Shown piece after piece: positions 8,475-21,831 of a stretch of 64,000 nt of DNA (position 1 is the stretch's first letter; each line of letters starts with the position of its first letter). The translations under genes were made by a program, and so were the position numbers. The notes below the pieces were generated by a model that was not told the DNA's origin, did no database searches, and saw only the letters and a program-made list of their open reading frames with translations. Source of the stretch: Pseudoalteromonas aliena SW19 (GTDB lineage Bacteria > Pseudomonadota > Gammaproteobacteria > Enterobacterales > Alteromonadaceae); NCBI RefSeq assembly GCF_014905615.1, contig NZ_AQGU01000027.1:1-64000 (forward strand), written 5' to 3'.

Positions 8475-8577
8475 TAAGTTATGTTTGTATTAATAACCTA
8501 ATTATAGAGTGCTATTAATTTACTTTTGAGTCAAGAAATCAAGAAAAACAAAGTGATGTAGGAAGAGGCTAGAAGGT

Positions 8578-8606
8578 TTGAGCTATAGCGCAGGTCTATA
8601 GCTCAA
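8578..8606 (-). terminator. Hairpin after ridA, possible terminator of the gmk-rpoZ-spoT-ridA run
   Basis: An 11-bp perfect inverted repeat TTGAGCTATAG ... CTATAGCTCAA with a 7-base loop lies 9 bases beyond the ridA stop. On the minus strand the bases after the stem are not T-rich, so termination would be weak or would need help. It could instead be an mRNA 3' stabiliser. Confidence 0.45.
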
Positions 8607-8614
8607 AAATAATA

Positions 8615-9007
8615 TTAGTTAGTTGAAGGAAGCTCCATAATGCCATCAATCTCAACTTGCACATTTTTTGGTAATGCACGTACTCCAATCGCAGCACGCG
8701 CTGGGTATGGCTTTTTAAAGTATTGGCTCATTACTTCGTTAACAATAGCAAAGTTTGATAAATCAGTAAGGTAAATATTCACCTTAACTAGGTCGTGTAT
8801 CTGACCGCCAGCTTCTTCACATACAGCAGCAATATTTTTAAATACTTGATGTGTTTGTTCGCTAAAGTCTTCTGATATAACTTCCATGGTTTCTGGCACT
8901 AATGGGATCTGGCCAGATAAATAAACAGCGGTACCAACTTTAACTGCTTGGCTGTATGTGCCAATAGCTGCTGGTGCTTTGTCGGTAGAAATAAATGCTT
9001 TATTCAT
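8615..9007 (-). CDS. ridA: RidA family reactive-intermediate deaminase
   Basis: Protein of 130 residues of the Rid (YjgF/YER057c) family, which hydrolyses reactive enamine/imine intermediates released by PLP enzymes such as threonine dehydratase. Typical segments are [28 protein letters not shown] and [21 protein letters not shown]. The last contains the conserved Arg that contacts the substrate carboxylate and the acidic residue of the active cleft. It starts 12 bases after spoT on the same strand and is almost certainly co-transcribed with it. An ilvA threonine deaminase is encoded at 39993, a plausible source of its substrate. Confidence 0.93.
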   Translation of the reverse strand: MNKAFISTDKAPAAIGTYSQAVKVGTAVYLSGQIPLVPETMEVISEDFSEQTHQVFKNIAAVCEEAGGQIHDLVKVNIYLTDLSNFAIVNEVMSQYFKKPYPARAAIGVRALPKNVQVEIDGIMELPSTN

Positions 9008-9019
9008 GAGTTTCCTATT

Positions 9020-11125
9020 TTACTTTTTACGATAGACTTTTTGAACATCAGGCATTACACGAATTTTACGCATAATATTAGCAACATGGACACGGTTTTT
9101 AACGGTGACCCCTAAATCTATCACGTATAAATTACTTTCTTTTTCATCGGTGGCAATTTCGACAATATTGGCTTGGGTTGTAGCAACAACATTGGTTAAT
9201 TTTGCTAATGCGCCTTGATGATTAATAATTTCAACCCTAAGCGCAGCAATATATTCTTTTTCTGGGTTATCGTCCCATTTTACAACTAAGTATTTAGAGC
9301 GTTCATTTTCCCAACCACGAATGTTTTTACATTCTTGGCGGTGAACAGTCAGGCCTTTACCTTGGCTTACATGCGCCGTTATAGCATCGCCTGGTACAGG
9401 GCGGCAACACTTAGAGTAATTAACTAACATGCCTTCGGTGCCGATAATGGTTGCTTTGGCTTGATTAGTAATATCGGTTAAATCATCATTTTCGTTTTGT
9501 AACAAGCGTTTAGCAATTAACATACTCATTAGATTACCAGAGCCTATTGCGACTAATAGTTCAAGTAATGTAGAAAGCTCATGCTCTTCAAGTACGCGTG
9601 CTATATTTTCATCAGCAATACTATCTAACTTATTTTCACCTAATGCTGAATCAAGTAAACGTCTACCCAATAACAGCGCTTCTTCATGATGCTGACTTTT
9701 AAGGTAGTTACGAACACCCAAACGTGCTTTACCGGTAACAATAAAGTTTAGCCAAGTTGCATTTGGATGCGCGCCAGAGCTTGTAATTACTTCTATTGTT
9801 TGGCCGGTATCCAGTGCTTTACTCAATGGATAAGGTTTACGATTTACTCTTGCCCCTACGCACGTATTACCAACGTCAGTGTGCACAGCATATGCAAAAT
9901 CAACTGCGGTTGCGCCCATCGGTAATTCAACTATCCGACCATCTGGCGTAAATACGTAAATTTCTTCAGGGAATAGCTCAGTTTTCACGTTTTCAATAAA
10001 TTCAAATGACGAACCAGCACTTTGCTGAAGCTCTAATAAGCTTTGCATCCATTGACGAGCACGTTGTTGTGACGTATTACCCGCGCCATCACCCGATTTT
10101 TTATACATCCAGTGTGCGGCCACGCCTTTGTCTGCCATATGATCCATATCGTGAGTACGAATTTGGATCTCAACAGGTATGCCGTGTGGGCCAACTAAAG
10201 AAGTATGAAGCGACTGATAGCCATTGGTTTTAGGCACTGCAATATAGTCTTTAAAGCGCGTTTCAATCGGCTTATAAAGACTGTGAGCAACACCTAATAC
10301 GCGATAGCACGTATCCATAGAATCAACCGCAATTCTAAACGCATAAATATCCATGACTTCGTTAAATAACAGCTCTTTATTGAGCATTTTTTTATAAATA
10401 CTATAAAGGTGCTTTTCGCGGCCCGATACCGTCGCTTTTATGCCTGATTCTTCAAGGCGTGCTTCAATTTCGTTTTGAATATTTGAAATAACTTCTTTTC
10501 GATTACCACGTGCTTTTGCAACTTCAGATTTAAGTGCACGATGGCGCATAGGATATAGAGCTTGAAAACCTAAATCTTCAAGTTCATTTTTAATATCGTG
10601 AATACCTAAACGGTTTGCTATTGGCGCGTATATTTCTAGTGTTTCGCGTGCTATACGGCGGCGTTTATCGGGGCGAAGTGCGCCCAATGTACGCATGTTG
10701 TGAGTTCTATCAGCAAGCTTGATTAAAATAACTCGAATGTCTTGAGTCATTGCCATAATCATTTTACGGTAGTTTTCAGCTTGGAATTCTTTTTTGTCTT
10801 TAAAGCTGAGCTTATCGAGCTTACTTACACCTTCAACCAATTCAGCAACCGTTTCACCAAAAATTTCAGCTAAATCTTGTTGGCTAAAATCGGTATCTTC
10901 AATTACATCATGCATTAACGCCGCCATGAGCGTTTCATGGTCAAGATGCATGCCGGCAAGAATTTGGGTTACTTCAACAGGATGAGTTATGTAGGGCTCG
11001 CCGCTTGAGCGAGTTTGTCCTTCATGGGCCTCTCGGGCTACCACGTAAGATTTTTGTACTAGCTCCACATCTGCGGCAGGCAAGTATTCAGAAATTTTCT
11101 TTTTTAGACCTTCAAAAAGATACAT
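9020..11125 (-). CDS. spoT: Bifunctional (p)ppGpp synthetase/hydrolase SpoT
   Basis: Protein of 701 residues; E. coli SpoT has 702. It makes and degrades the alarmone (p)ppGpp. The N-terminal HD hydrolase domain is intact (THPVEVTQIL, MHDVIEDTD). The synthetase domain (about 200-370) keeps YIAVPKTNGYQSLHTSLVG and VEIQIRT. TGS (about 385-450; EEIYVFTPDGRIVELP), a Cys-rich/helical region (YSKCCRPVPGD) and a C-terminal ACT domain (NHQGALAKLTNVVA) follow. The intact HD residues favour SpoT over RelA. rpoZ lies upstream, as in E. coli, but a 270-bp inverted-repeat element separates the two here. Confidence 0.97.
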   Translation of the reverse strand: MYLFEGLKKKISEYLPAADVELVQKSYVVAREAHEGQTRSSGEPYITHPVEVTQILAGMHLDHETLMAALMHDVIEDTDFSQQDLAEIFGETVAELVEGVSKLDKLSFKDKKEFQAENYRKMIMAMTQDIRVILIKLADRTHNMRTLGALRPDKRRRIARETLEIYAPIANRLGIHDIKNELEDLGFQALYPMRHRALKSEVAKARGNRKEVISNIQNEIEARLEESGIKATVSGREKHLYSIYKKMLNKELLFNEVMDIYAFRIAVDSMDTCYRVLGVAHSLYKPIETRFKDYIAVPKTNGYQSLHTSLVGPHGIPVEIQIRTHDMDHMADKGVAAHWMYKKSGDGAGNTSQQRARQWMQSLLELQQSAGSSFEFIENVKTELFPEEIYVFTPDGRIVELPMGATAVDFAYAVHTDVGNTCVGARVNRKPYPLSKALDTGQTIEVITSSGAHPNATWLNFIVTGKARLGVRNYLKSQHHEEALLLGRRLLDSALGENKLDSIADENIARVLEEHELSTLLELLVAIGSGNLMSMLIAKRLLQNENDDLTDITNQAKATIIGTEGMLVNYSKCCRPVPGDAITAHVSQGKGLTVHRQECKNIRGWENERSKYLVVKWDDNPEKEYIAALRVEIINHQGALAKLTNVVATTQANIVEIATDEKESNLYVIDLGVTVKNRVHVANIMRKIRVMPDVQKVYRKK

Positions 11126-11140
11126 TTACACTCCAATGTT

Positions 11141-11410
11141 CTAGGGCCTGTTGACCTTTGTGGATTAAAATTTGTTCAATCTAGGGGCGATTTAATCGCG
11201 GCGCGAGGTTTTTAGCCTAGCGGGCTAAGTAAAAACCGAGCAACAAAGAGTAAATTGCCCCTAGGCAGAACCCTTCGGGCAGCGTATGTTTGGCATTTAT
11301 GCTGCGTTATCGCCTATTTATGGGGAATAACCACACTACATAGGCTTTGCCTTGCCTAAATACCAAGCATGCTGCTGCAAATTTAACCTCGAAAGATAAA
11401 CAGGCCCTAG
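11141..11410. repeat. Family C inverted-repeat element (270 bp) between rpoZ and spoT
   Basis: Ends CTAGGGCCTGTT and AACAGGCCCTAG are exact complements. The similarity runs inward for about 30 bases with a few mismatches (left GACCTTTGTGGATTAAAATTTG against right in complement TATCTTTCGAGGTTAAATTTG). A second nested inverted repeat (CTAGGGGCGATTTA and TAAATTGCCCCTAG) and a hairpin GGTTTTTAGCC-TAGC-GGCTAAGTAAAAACC type structure lie inside. No coding capacity. It fills most of the 388-bp rpoZ-spoT gap. A weak relative of its right end is at about 22330-22372. Confidence 0.75.
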
Positions 11411-11513
11411 TGAAGTAAATTAGGTAAGTTACGAATATACGATGAAAACAGAGGATTGCCAACGGCTATAGTAGAAATACTGCGCCGTTGGCTAAATCAG
11501 ACCGGGAGGTCGA

Positions 11514-11789
11514 TTATTGATTGCCACCAACAATGGCAGCAACAGCAGCTAGTTCTGCCGCTTCTTGGTGTTGTTGTTCTTCACGGTCAATTAAGTCCAT
11601 TGAAGCACTATCAACTAAACCTAATTCAATTTCACGTAAAGCAACAACCGTTGGCTTATCGTTTTCAGGGTCTACTAGTGGCGTTTTACCACCAACAGCA
11701 ATTTGGCGGGCACGACGAGCCGCAACTAAAATTAAGTCAAAACGATTACCAACTGCATCTACTGCATCTTCAACTGTTACGCGGGCCAT
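11514..11789 (-). CDS. rpoZ: RNA polymerase omega subunit
   Basis: Protein of 91 residues that assists folding and assembly of the beta' subunit of RNA polymerase and takes part in the ppGpp response in E. coli. The start is the ATG at 11789, preceded on the minus strand by TTTTGGAGTGCTGTG (GGAG, about 7 bases). This gives the universal N-terminus [20 protein letters not shown]; an in-frame codon 78 bases upstream would add an unrelated extension. The segment [13 protein letters not shown] is the core family signature. The C-terminal half is rich in Ala and Glu. gmk is 124 bp upstream and spoT downstream, as in E. coli. Confidence 0.96.
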   Translation of the reverse strand: MARVTVEDAVDAVGNRFDLILVAARRARQIAVGGKTPLVDPENDKPTVVALREIELGLVDSASMDLIDREEQQHQEAAELAAVAAIVGGNQ

Positions 11790-11913
11790 CACAGCACTCC
11801 AAAATAATTTAAAAGCAAAGACGTAGTTTACTCCAAGCAGCCACTTTCGCCAATAGCCAGTGTTCAATTTTTATCAGTTTTACTTACCTAAGCCTAATTT
11901 GAATGGGCTTAAA

Positions 11914-12534
11914 TTATTTAAGTAGACTATTTAGTAAAACTTGATGGCGATTTTTTTGTGCTTTTAGTGTTAAGCGCTGTGCCATTACAATTATTTCTAT
12001 ATCAGCAAGTGCGCTCTCAAAGTCATCATTCACAATCACAAAATCATACTCGTTATAATGCGACGTTTCTGACTGAGCCTTTGCCATACGAGAGGCAATA
12101 ACGTCAGCCGAATCTTGGCCACGATTATTTAAACGCTGCTCTAGCTCTTTTTTTGAAGGAGGCAGTATAAAAATGGTTTGTACGCTTGGCATAATTTTGC
12201 GCACTTGTTGCGCGCCTTGCCAGTCAATATCTAAAAACACATCAATACCCGCATTAAGTTGCGACTCAATCGCTTGCTTTGATGTGCCATAGTAATTATC
12301 AAATACTTGAGCCCATTCAAAAAAGTCATTTTTTTCAATCAGCGCTTTAAACTCATCTGTAGCTACAAAATGATAATGCACGCCATCTTCTTCACCAGGA
12401 CGAGGCGAACGAGTCGTATGCGACACCGATACTTTCATATCAGCATGCTTTTTTAATAACGCATTAATTAAGCTTGATTTACCCGCACCAGAAGGCGCTG
12501 ATAAAATAAATAGGTTTCCGCGAGTGTGTGCCAT
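11914..12534 (-). CDS. gmk: Guanylate kinase
   Basis: Protein of 206 residues, the normal length, which phosphorylates GMP to GDP with ATP. The P-loop is [17 protein letters not shown] at the N-terminus. The GMP-binding region follows ([22 protein letters not shown]), then [14 protein letters not shown] and the lid. It heads the minus-strand block gmk-rpoZ-spoT. A terminator at 12559 separates it from yicC upstream, so its promoter should lie in 12535-12558 or within that hairpin region. Confidence 0.97.
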   Translation of the reverse strand: MAHTRGNLFILSAPSGAGKSSLINALLKKHADMKVSVSHTTRSPRPGEEDGVHYHFVATDEFKALIEKNDFFEWAQVFDNYYGTSKQAIESQLNAGIDVFLDIDWQGAQQVRKIMPSVQTIFILPPSKKELEQRLNNRGQDSADVIASRMAKAQSETSHYNEYDFVIVNDDFESALADIEIIVMAQRLTLKAQKNRHQVLLNSLLK

Positions 12535-12550
12535 TTTAATCTCTATCTAA

Positions 12551-12586
12551 AAATAAATAGGCTTGGGTTATAAATAACGCAAGCCT
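12551..12586 (-). terminator. Terminator between yicC and gmk
   Basis: AGGCTTG at 12559-12565 pairs with CAAGCCT at 12580-12586, with an inner GTTA/TAAC pairing around TAAA. On the minus strand the stem is followed by ATTTATTTTT. This fits an intrinsic terminator for yicC. Confidence 0.65.
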
Positions 12587-12652
12587 TTAATAAATGCATT
12601 GTACTGTATTTAAGTAAATTTTCTCAAGTTAGCCACAAAGGTTCAAATAATA

Positions 12653-13513
12653 TTATTCTATGTTTTGGATCTGCTCACGCATTTGTTCAATTAGTACTTT
12701 TAGCTCTACGGCTGCAGTAGTGATGTCACTATTGATAGACTTAGACGCTAGCGTGTTAGCTTCACGATTAAATTCTTGCATCATAAAATCTAAGCGGCGG
12801 CCACATGCGCCTCCTTTTTTAAGGATTTTTTTAGTTTCTTTAACGTGAGACTTTAAGCGATCTAATTCTTCAGCCACGTCTTGTTTTTGCGCAAGGTAAA
12901 TAAGTTCTTGTTCAAGGCGCGATTCGTCAATGTTTGCTGTTAAGTCTTCTAATTTTTGAGCCAGTTTTTCACGCTGCCATTTAGCAATTTCTGGCATGTG
13001 CGTTTCTACAATTTCTACTTGTTCTAAAATCGCATCAAGACGGGTTGCTATCATTTCTTCAAGGTTTGCACCTTCATCGCCACGCGCCGATTTAAAATCT
13101 TCTATAACTTGATCAAGACCAGCTATTAGTGCTGTATTAACGCTATCCATATCAAGCTCTTGTGCTTCCATAACGCCAGGCCAACGCAATATATCAACAG
13201 GGTTAATATCGCCATTACTTTGTTGTTGAACCCATTTGGCACTATTTATTAGTTGCTCAGCAAGCGCTTGGTTAATTGATAGCTCGCCAACGTGAGCAGG
13301 GTTTGCAACAAATTTTAAAAAAACTTCAACTTTACCGCGTTGTAAGTGTTTGCGTAAACGCTCACGAATAACTGGCTCCATGCCACGAAATTGCTCTGGT
13401 GCGCGAATAAATGTTTCAAGGTAACGCTGGTTAACAGAACGAACTTCCCAAGTGCCAGTGCCCCAATCGCCTTTTATTTCGCGACGCGCATAAGCTGTCA
13501 TACTGTGGATCAT
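12653..13513 (-). CDS. yicC: YicC family protein (endoribonuclease / RNA-turnover factor)
   Basis: Protein of 286 residues, typical for YicC/YloC. It begins MIHSMTAYARREIKGDWGTGTWEVRSVNQRYLE, the family N-terminal hallmark; the C-terminal DUF1732 half has the conserved GACGRRLDFMMQEFNREANTLASKS. YicC members have been reported as endoribonucleases and, in E. coli, to influence small-RNA turnover; the precise substrate here is unknown. It is divergent from rph across 179 bp, the arrangement also found in Enterobacteria, which links it to RNA processing. Confidence 0.93.
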   Translation of the reverse strand: MIHSMTAYARREIKGDWGTGTWEVRSVNQRYLETFIRAPEQFRGMEPVIRERLRKHLQRGKVEVFLKFVANPAHVGELSINQALAEQLINSAKWVQQQSNGDINPVDILRWPGVMEAQELDMDSVNTALIAGLDQVIEDFKSARGDEGANLEEMIATRLDAILEQVEIVETHMPEIAKWQREKLAQKLEDLTANIDESRLEQELIYLAQKQDVAEELDRLKSHVKETKKILKKGGACGRRLDFMMQEFNREANTLASKSINSDITTAAVELKVLIEQMREQIQNIE

Positions 13514-13692
13514 GGATGATTTCCTAAATTTATAAATACAATATTACGATGATTATATCGTAACACTGCTTAAGCTCTAGGGAAAATTTAAAGCACTGAA
13601 TGTTTTACATACAGCTATTTATTTAAATCAGCATGGTATCTACACCCACATACACTTATAATGTCGCAAATTCTGAATTAAGGGGATCGTCA

Positions 13693-14406
13693 ATGCGTCC
13701 AAGCGAAAGAACACCTAACCAAATTAGACCTGTTACATTTACACGTAATTATACTCTGCATGCTGAAGGTTCAGTACTTGTTGAGTTTGGTAATACCAAA
13801 GTACTTTGTACAGCTACAGTTGAATCGGGCGTTCCTCGTTTCATGAAAGGCCAAGGTAAGGGTTGGATCAACGCTGAATACGGTATGTTACCGCGAGCAA
13901 CGCATACACGTAATGCTCGTGAAGCTGCACGTGGTAAGCAGGGCGGTCGTACTATGGAAATTCAACGCTTAATTGCACGTGCACTTCGTGCGGCTGTTGA
14001 CTTAAAAGCACTTGGCGAAAACACAATTACTATTGATTGTGATGTTATTCAAGCTGACGGCGGTACACGTACGGCTTCTATAAGTGGTGCATGTGTTGCA
14101 CTTGTTGACGCACTAACGCACATGCGTGCAAAAGGTATGATTAATTCAAACCCACTTAAACATATGATTGCAGCTATTTCAGTTGGTATTTACAAAGGCC
14201 AAGCAATTAGCGATTTAGAATACATTGAAGATTCAGCTGCTGAGACTGATATGAATGTAATTTTAACCGAAACAGGTAAAATTATTGAAATTCAAGGTAC
14301 AGCCGAAGGCGAACCTTTCTCGTTTGATGAGTTAGATGAGTTACTTACTCTAGCTAAACATTCTATCCGCGAAATTATTGACGTACAAAAGCAAGCATTA
14401 GCATAA
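13693..14406 (+). CDS. rph: Ribonuclease PH
   Basis: Protein of 237 residues from the ATG at 13693, with AGGGGA six bases upstream. An in-frame ATG at 13633 would add 20 residues not seen in the family. RNase PH trims the 3' ends of tRNA precursors phosphorolytically. The N-terminus [48 protein letters not shown] (phosphate/RNA-binding Arg residues) and [17 protein letters not shown] are all conserved. It is complete, unlike the frameshifted E. coli K-12 copy, and is followed 18 bases later by pyrE. Confidence 0.97.
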   Translation: MRPSERTPNQIRPVTFTRNYTLHAEGSVLVEFGNTKVLCTATVESGVPRFMKGQGKGWINAEYGMLPRATHTRNAREAARGKQGGRTMEIQRLIARALRAAVDLKALGENTITIDCDVIQADGGTRTASISGACVALVDALTHMRAKGMINSNPLKHMIAAISVGIYKGQAISDLEYIEDSAAETDMNVILTETGKIIEIQGTAEGEPFSFDELDELLTLAKHSIREIIDVQKQALA

Positions 14407-14424
14407 ATAGGTAGGCCACTAGAT

Positions 14425-15069
14425 ATGAAAGATTATCAAAAAGAGTTTATAGAATTTGCTCTAGAGAAGCAGGTATTAAAATTTGGTGAGTTTACTTTAA
14501 AGTCAGGCCGTACAAGTCCGTACTTTTTTAATGCCGGTTTGTTTAATACAGGTCGTGACTTAGCGCGTTTAGGTCGTTTTTATGCATCGGCATTAGAAGA
14601 TTCAGCAATAGAGTACGATGTATTATTTGGACCTGCCTATAAAGGTATCCCAATAGCGACAACAACAGCGGTTGCATTAGCTGATCACCATGATAAAGAT
14701 GTACCGTACTGCTTTAACCGCAAAGAGAAAAAAGCACACGGTGAAGGTGGCACGTTAGTAGGTTCAGAACTCAATGGCAAAATAATGCTGGTGGACGATG
14801 TAATAACCGCAGGTACTGCGATTCGTGAGTCAATGGAAATTATTGCACAAAATGGCGCAGATCTTAGTGGTGTATTAATAGCATTAGATCGTCAAGAAAA
14901 AGGTAAGGCCGAGTTATCAGCTATTCAAGAAGTTGAACGCGACTTTAATACCCAAGTGATCTCTATTGTAAAATTAGCTGATCTTATTAGTTACCTTGAA
15001 AACCAAGGAACGATGGACGAGCATTTAGCCTCAGTTAAAGCGTACCGTGATCAATACGGCGTAGTATAA
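14425..15069 (+). CDS. pyrE: Orotate phosphoribosyltransferase
   Basis: Protein of 214 residues that joins orotate to PRPP to make OMP, the fifth step of pyrimidine synthesis. The PRPP-binding motif is [17 protein letters not shown] near residue 120. [16 protein letters not shown] near the N-terminus and the flexible-loop segment [12 protein letters not shown] are present. It is co-transcribed with rph. The 18-base gap leaves no room for the UTP-sensing attenuator found between rph and pyrE in E. coli, so control must differ. Confidence 0.97.
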   Translation: MKDYQKEFIEFALEKQVLKFGEFTLKSGRTSPYFFNAGLFNTGRDLARLGRFYASALEDSAIEYDVLFGPAYKGIPIATTTAVALADHHDKDVPYCFNRKEKKAHGEGGTLVGSELNGKIMLVDDVITAGTAIRESMEIIAQNGADLSGVLIALDRQEKGKAELSAIQEVERDFNTQVISIVKLADLISYLENQGTMDEHLASVKAYRDQYGVV

Positions 15070-15073
15070 ATAA

Positions 15074-15104
15074 AAAAGCCTCGCAGTGCGGGGCTTTATT
15101 TTGA
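15074..15104 (+). terminator. Terminator after pyrE
   Basis: Stem AAGCCTCGC, loop AGT, return GCGGGGCTT (one T-G pair), followed by TATTTT. It ends the rph-pyrE unit. dgkA starts 24 bases further on. Confidence 0.85.
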
Positions 15105-15126
15105 CCTTCATTTATAGAGTTTATTA

Positions 15127-15507
15127 ATGAAAGATGTATTAAAACCAAATGGCTTAGGCCTTAAGCGTGTTTTCAAAGCAAGTTATTGCTCCTACCTTGG
15201 CTTTAAAGCTGCATTTAAAGAAGAAGCAGCATTTAGACAAGAACTACTCCTAAGCCTTATATTATTCCCTATCTCATTTTGGCTTGCCTCATCACTATTA
15301 CATTGGGCAGTTCTAGTAAGCTCATTGCTTATTATACTAATAGTTGAATTACTAAATTCTGCCATAGAGGCATTAACAGATCGGGTAAGTACAGAATTAC
15401 ATGTATTGTCAGGTAGAGCTAAAGATATGGGATCTGCAGCCGTAACACTTTCATTAACGATCGTGTTGATCATCTGGGGTATAAGCCTTTATATGAAGAT
15501 CGCTTAA
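15127..15507 (+). CDS. dgkA: Diacylglycerol kinase (first copy)
   Basis: Small integral membrane kinase of 126 residues that recycles diacylglycerol to phosphatidic acid in the inner membrane. It has an amphipathic N-terminus and three hydrophobic helices. The signature ELLNSAIEALTDRVS lies around residue 75, and SGRAKDMGSAAV is the second conserved block. It sits between pyrE and an rRNA operon. A second dgkA at 33548 belongs to a lipid A modification locus, so this one is probably the housekeeping copy. Confidence 0.95.
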   Translation: MKDVLKPNGLGLKRVFKASYCSYLGFKAAFKEEAAFRQELLLSLILFPISFWLASSLLHWAVLVSSLLIILIVELLNSAIEALTDRVSTELHVLSGRAKDMGSAAVTLSLTIVLIIWGISLYMKIA

Positions 15508-16073
15508 CTCTATTTTTAATATAAGGTGAGTTAAAACGCGTTTAGTTGTTAATAATTTGCTAGTTATGTTCTGTTTTTAGCCTGTTTAGCTCAAATACTC
15601 AGCGAACAGCACATTATTTCAAGTTTTCTTCAAAAAAGAGTTGATCTGTTTTCGGATCTCCCTATAATGCGACCCCACTGAGACGGGAAAGGTCAACGCC
15701 TAGCGAGACCCAAACTACTCAGGGTGTTAAGTAAAACTTAGTGTTGATAAATATAACGTTTACCAAAATTAAGTGTTGACAAAAAAATAGGAAAGCGTAG
15801 TATGCGCAGCCCTAGCGAGATAAAGTTTAACTTTAACCGCAACGTTCTTTAACAATATAAAGCAATCATCTGTGTGGGCACTCGTACAGATTGAGTTCTA
15901 ACAGCCAAGCTTAGTTCGCTAAGTAAGGCAAACAAATTAGAGTCTCAATTGAAAACTGAGTGACCAACAGAAGTAACTTATTTATAAGTTGCTTCGGCAC
16001 AGTCAATTCAATATCGAAAGATATTAAAATAAATTCAGAATTCATTGAGCTGTCGAAAGACATAAAACTTTTT
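15508..16073 (+). promoter_or_regulatory. rRNA operon promoters, boxA and leader
   Basis: P1: TTGATC at 15641-15646, 16-bp spacer, TATAAT at 15663-15668, then a GC-rich discriminator GCGACCCC, typical of ppGpp-controlled rRNA promoters. P2: TTGACA at 15776-15781, 16-bp spacer, TAGTAT at 15798-15803, then GCGCAGCCC. A boxA-like antitermination site GTTCTTTAACAAT lies at 15844-15856. The leader sequence at 15864-15881 is complementary, with one G-T-type mismatch, to 17635-17652, forming the RNase III stem around 16S. Confidence 0.85.
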
Positions 16074-17608
<1,535 letters not shown>

Positions 17609-17907
17609 TACGATTTAGAACTTATTTGTTCGTAGTGTCCACACAGATGATTGTTAATTAGTGCGTGTCCCTTTGGGATAACTAATTAATATGCTCTTTA
17701 AAAATTTGGAAAAGCTGATAATAAAATTCTGATAGATACATTGTATTTATCAAGAGTTTTCAAAAGTAAAAAAAGAATGGTAGCAGTACCATTCAGTGCC
17801 ATTTAATTAACTCTTTTGAGTTGATTGATTGGTATCTACTTTAGTATTCAATATTGACTTCTGGCGAAGTTAAACTGTCACACAACAAAGACCCGTTTGG
17901 GTTGTAT
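17609..17907 (+). other. 16S-23S internal transcribed spacer without tRNA
   Basis: A 299-bp spacer. No cloverleaf or CCA-end pattern of tRNA-Ile, tRNA-Ala or tRNA-Glu is visible. It contains the 3' arm of the 16S processing stem (17635-17652) and a boxA-like ATGCTCTTTAAAAA at 17691. The 5' arm of the 23S processing stem is at about 17893-17909; its partner follows 23S at about 20793-20810 (CCATACAACGCCAAACG). Confidence 0.85.
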
Positions 17908-20795
<2,888 letters not shown>

Positions 20796-21009
20796 ATACA
20801 ACGCCAAACGCGTTTTATGTGATAGTGAAACAAGCGAAGAAGTTAATATGACTAAAGTAGATATTACTGAAAGAACGACTTAAAAAATATTATCAGATAT
20901 TTTCCAAATTCAAGAGGTGACTCTTAGCGCGTAGCGTTAACATTGAGGCACCTTGCGCAAAGAAAATGGTAGCACTACGTGCTTGTCATTACTTCTTTGC
21001 ACCATATTT
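20796..21009 (+). other. 23S-5S spacer
   Basis: Near-identical to positions 1-206, showing that the two rRNA operons are kept alike. No tRNA. It includes the 3' arm of the 23S processing stem at its start. Confidence 0.9.
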
Positions 21010-21126
21010 GCTTGGTGACAATAGCGTTTTGGACCCACCTGATCCCATGCCGAACTCAGTAGTGAAACGAAACAGCGCCGATGATAGTGTAGCATTTGCT
21101 ATGTGAAAGTAGGACATTACCAGGCT
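21010..21126 (+). rRNA. rrf: 5S ribosomal RNA (second operon, first 5S)
   Basis: Same sequence as the 5S at 207-324 apart from one base (CCTGATCCC against CCTGATTCC). The helix I arms GCTTGGT and ACCAGGC pair. No terminator follows it; a 61-nt AT-rich spacer leads directly into a second 5S gene. Confidence 0.95.
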
Positions 21127-21187
21127 TCAAATTTAGTCGAAGGACTTAAATCTTAATAAATAAAAATAAGAAAATTGAAAAGAATTT

Positions 21188-21304
21188 TCTTGGTGACAAT
21201 AGCGTTTTGGACCCACCTGACTCCATGCCGAACTCAGTAGTGAAACGAAACAGCGCCGATGATAGTGTAGCATTTGCTATGTGAAAGTAGGACATTACCA
21301 GGAT
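21188..21304 (+). rRNA. rrf: 5S ribosomal RNA (second operon, tandem second 5S)
   Basis: A second full-length 5S. Its body matches the first, but helix I reads TCTTGGT with ACCAGGA instead of GCTTGGT with ACCAGGC. The end pair has changed from G-C to T-A on both sides. This compensated change argues that it is a folded, functional 5S and not a pseudogene. Confidence 0.93.
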
Positions 21305-21318
21305 TTAATTAAGAAAAA

Positions 21319-21347
21319 CCCGTTACAGTAAATGTAACGGGTTTTTT
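21319..21347 (+). terminator. Terminator after the tandem 5S genes
   Basis: Perfect 9-bp stem CCCGTTACA ... TGTAACGGG around a short loop, followed by TTTTTT. It belongs to the same hairpin family as 338-366. Confidence 0.92.
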
Positions 21348-21350
21348 GCT

Positions 21351-21596
21351 ATGTGGAGTTTGGTAAATAGCTAATGTTGTATGCTGAGCTCCGTAGTGGC
21401 CTCTTTGCATATCCTATGCTCTACTCTGCGGTATTTGTATTCCTATATATCAAACGAAATAGCTCGTAGCCGAGCCTTGGCCAGTGATGGTGTAGCTGTA
21501 GTATTTGCTATGTGGCTCTTTACCGCTGTAGGCACTATGACATTACCAAGATTTAATTAAGAGAAACCCGTTGCAGTAATGTAACGGGTTTTTTGC
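21351..21596 (+). repeat. 5S-derived tandem unit 4 with terminator
   Basis: First of three tandem units with a period of about 240 bp. It begins TTTGGTAAATAGC, an echo of 5S TTGGTGACAATAGC, then has GCTGAGCTCCGTAGTGG, related to GCCGAACTCAGTAGTG. An insertion of about 55 nt (CCTCTTTGCATATCC onward) precedes CAAACGAAATAGC and GTATTTGCTATGTGG. The family insertion CTCTTTACCGCTGTAGGCAC and ATGACATTACCAAG follow. It ends with CCCGTTGCA-GTAA-TGTAACGGG and a T-run (21567-21595). Confidence 0.75.
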
Positions 21597-21831
21597 TATT
21601 TGGAGTTTGGTAAATAGCTAATGTTGTATGCTGATCTCCGTAGTGGCCTCTTTGCATATCCTATGCTCTACGGTGTTTGTATTCCTATACATCAAACGAA
21701 ATAGCTCGAAGCCGAGCCATGGTCAGTGATGATGTAGCATTTGCTATGTGGCTATTTAAAGCTGTAGGCACTGTGACATTACCTGAATTTAATTAAGAGA
21801 AACCCGTTACAGCAATGTAACGGGTTTTTTG
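21597..21831 (+). repeat. 5S-derived tandem unit 5 with terminator
   Basis: Near-copy of unit 4 (same GGAGTTTGGTAAATAGC start, same 55-nt insertion, slightly shortened). The family insertion here reads CTATTTAAAGCTGTAGGCAC. The terminator CCCGTTACA-GCAA-TGTAACGGG plus T-run is at 21803-21830. Confidence 0.75.

Noticed and set aside
11456..11826. Plus-strand reading frames opposite rpoZ
   Set aside because: They are antisense shadows of a well-supported rpoZ gene.
11868..11913. Terminator between gmk and rpoZ
   Set aside because: TAAGCC and GGGCTTA can pair, but no T-run follows on the minus strand and the genes are expected to be co-transcribed.
14407..14424. pyrE attenuator between rph and pyrE
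   Set aside because: The gap is only 18 bases, with no hairpin.
17609..17907. Possible tRNA genes in the 16S-23S spacer
   Set aside because: No acceptor stem, T-loop (GTTCGAATC type) or CCA end could be found; the spacer is only 299 bp.
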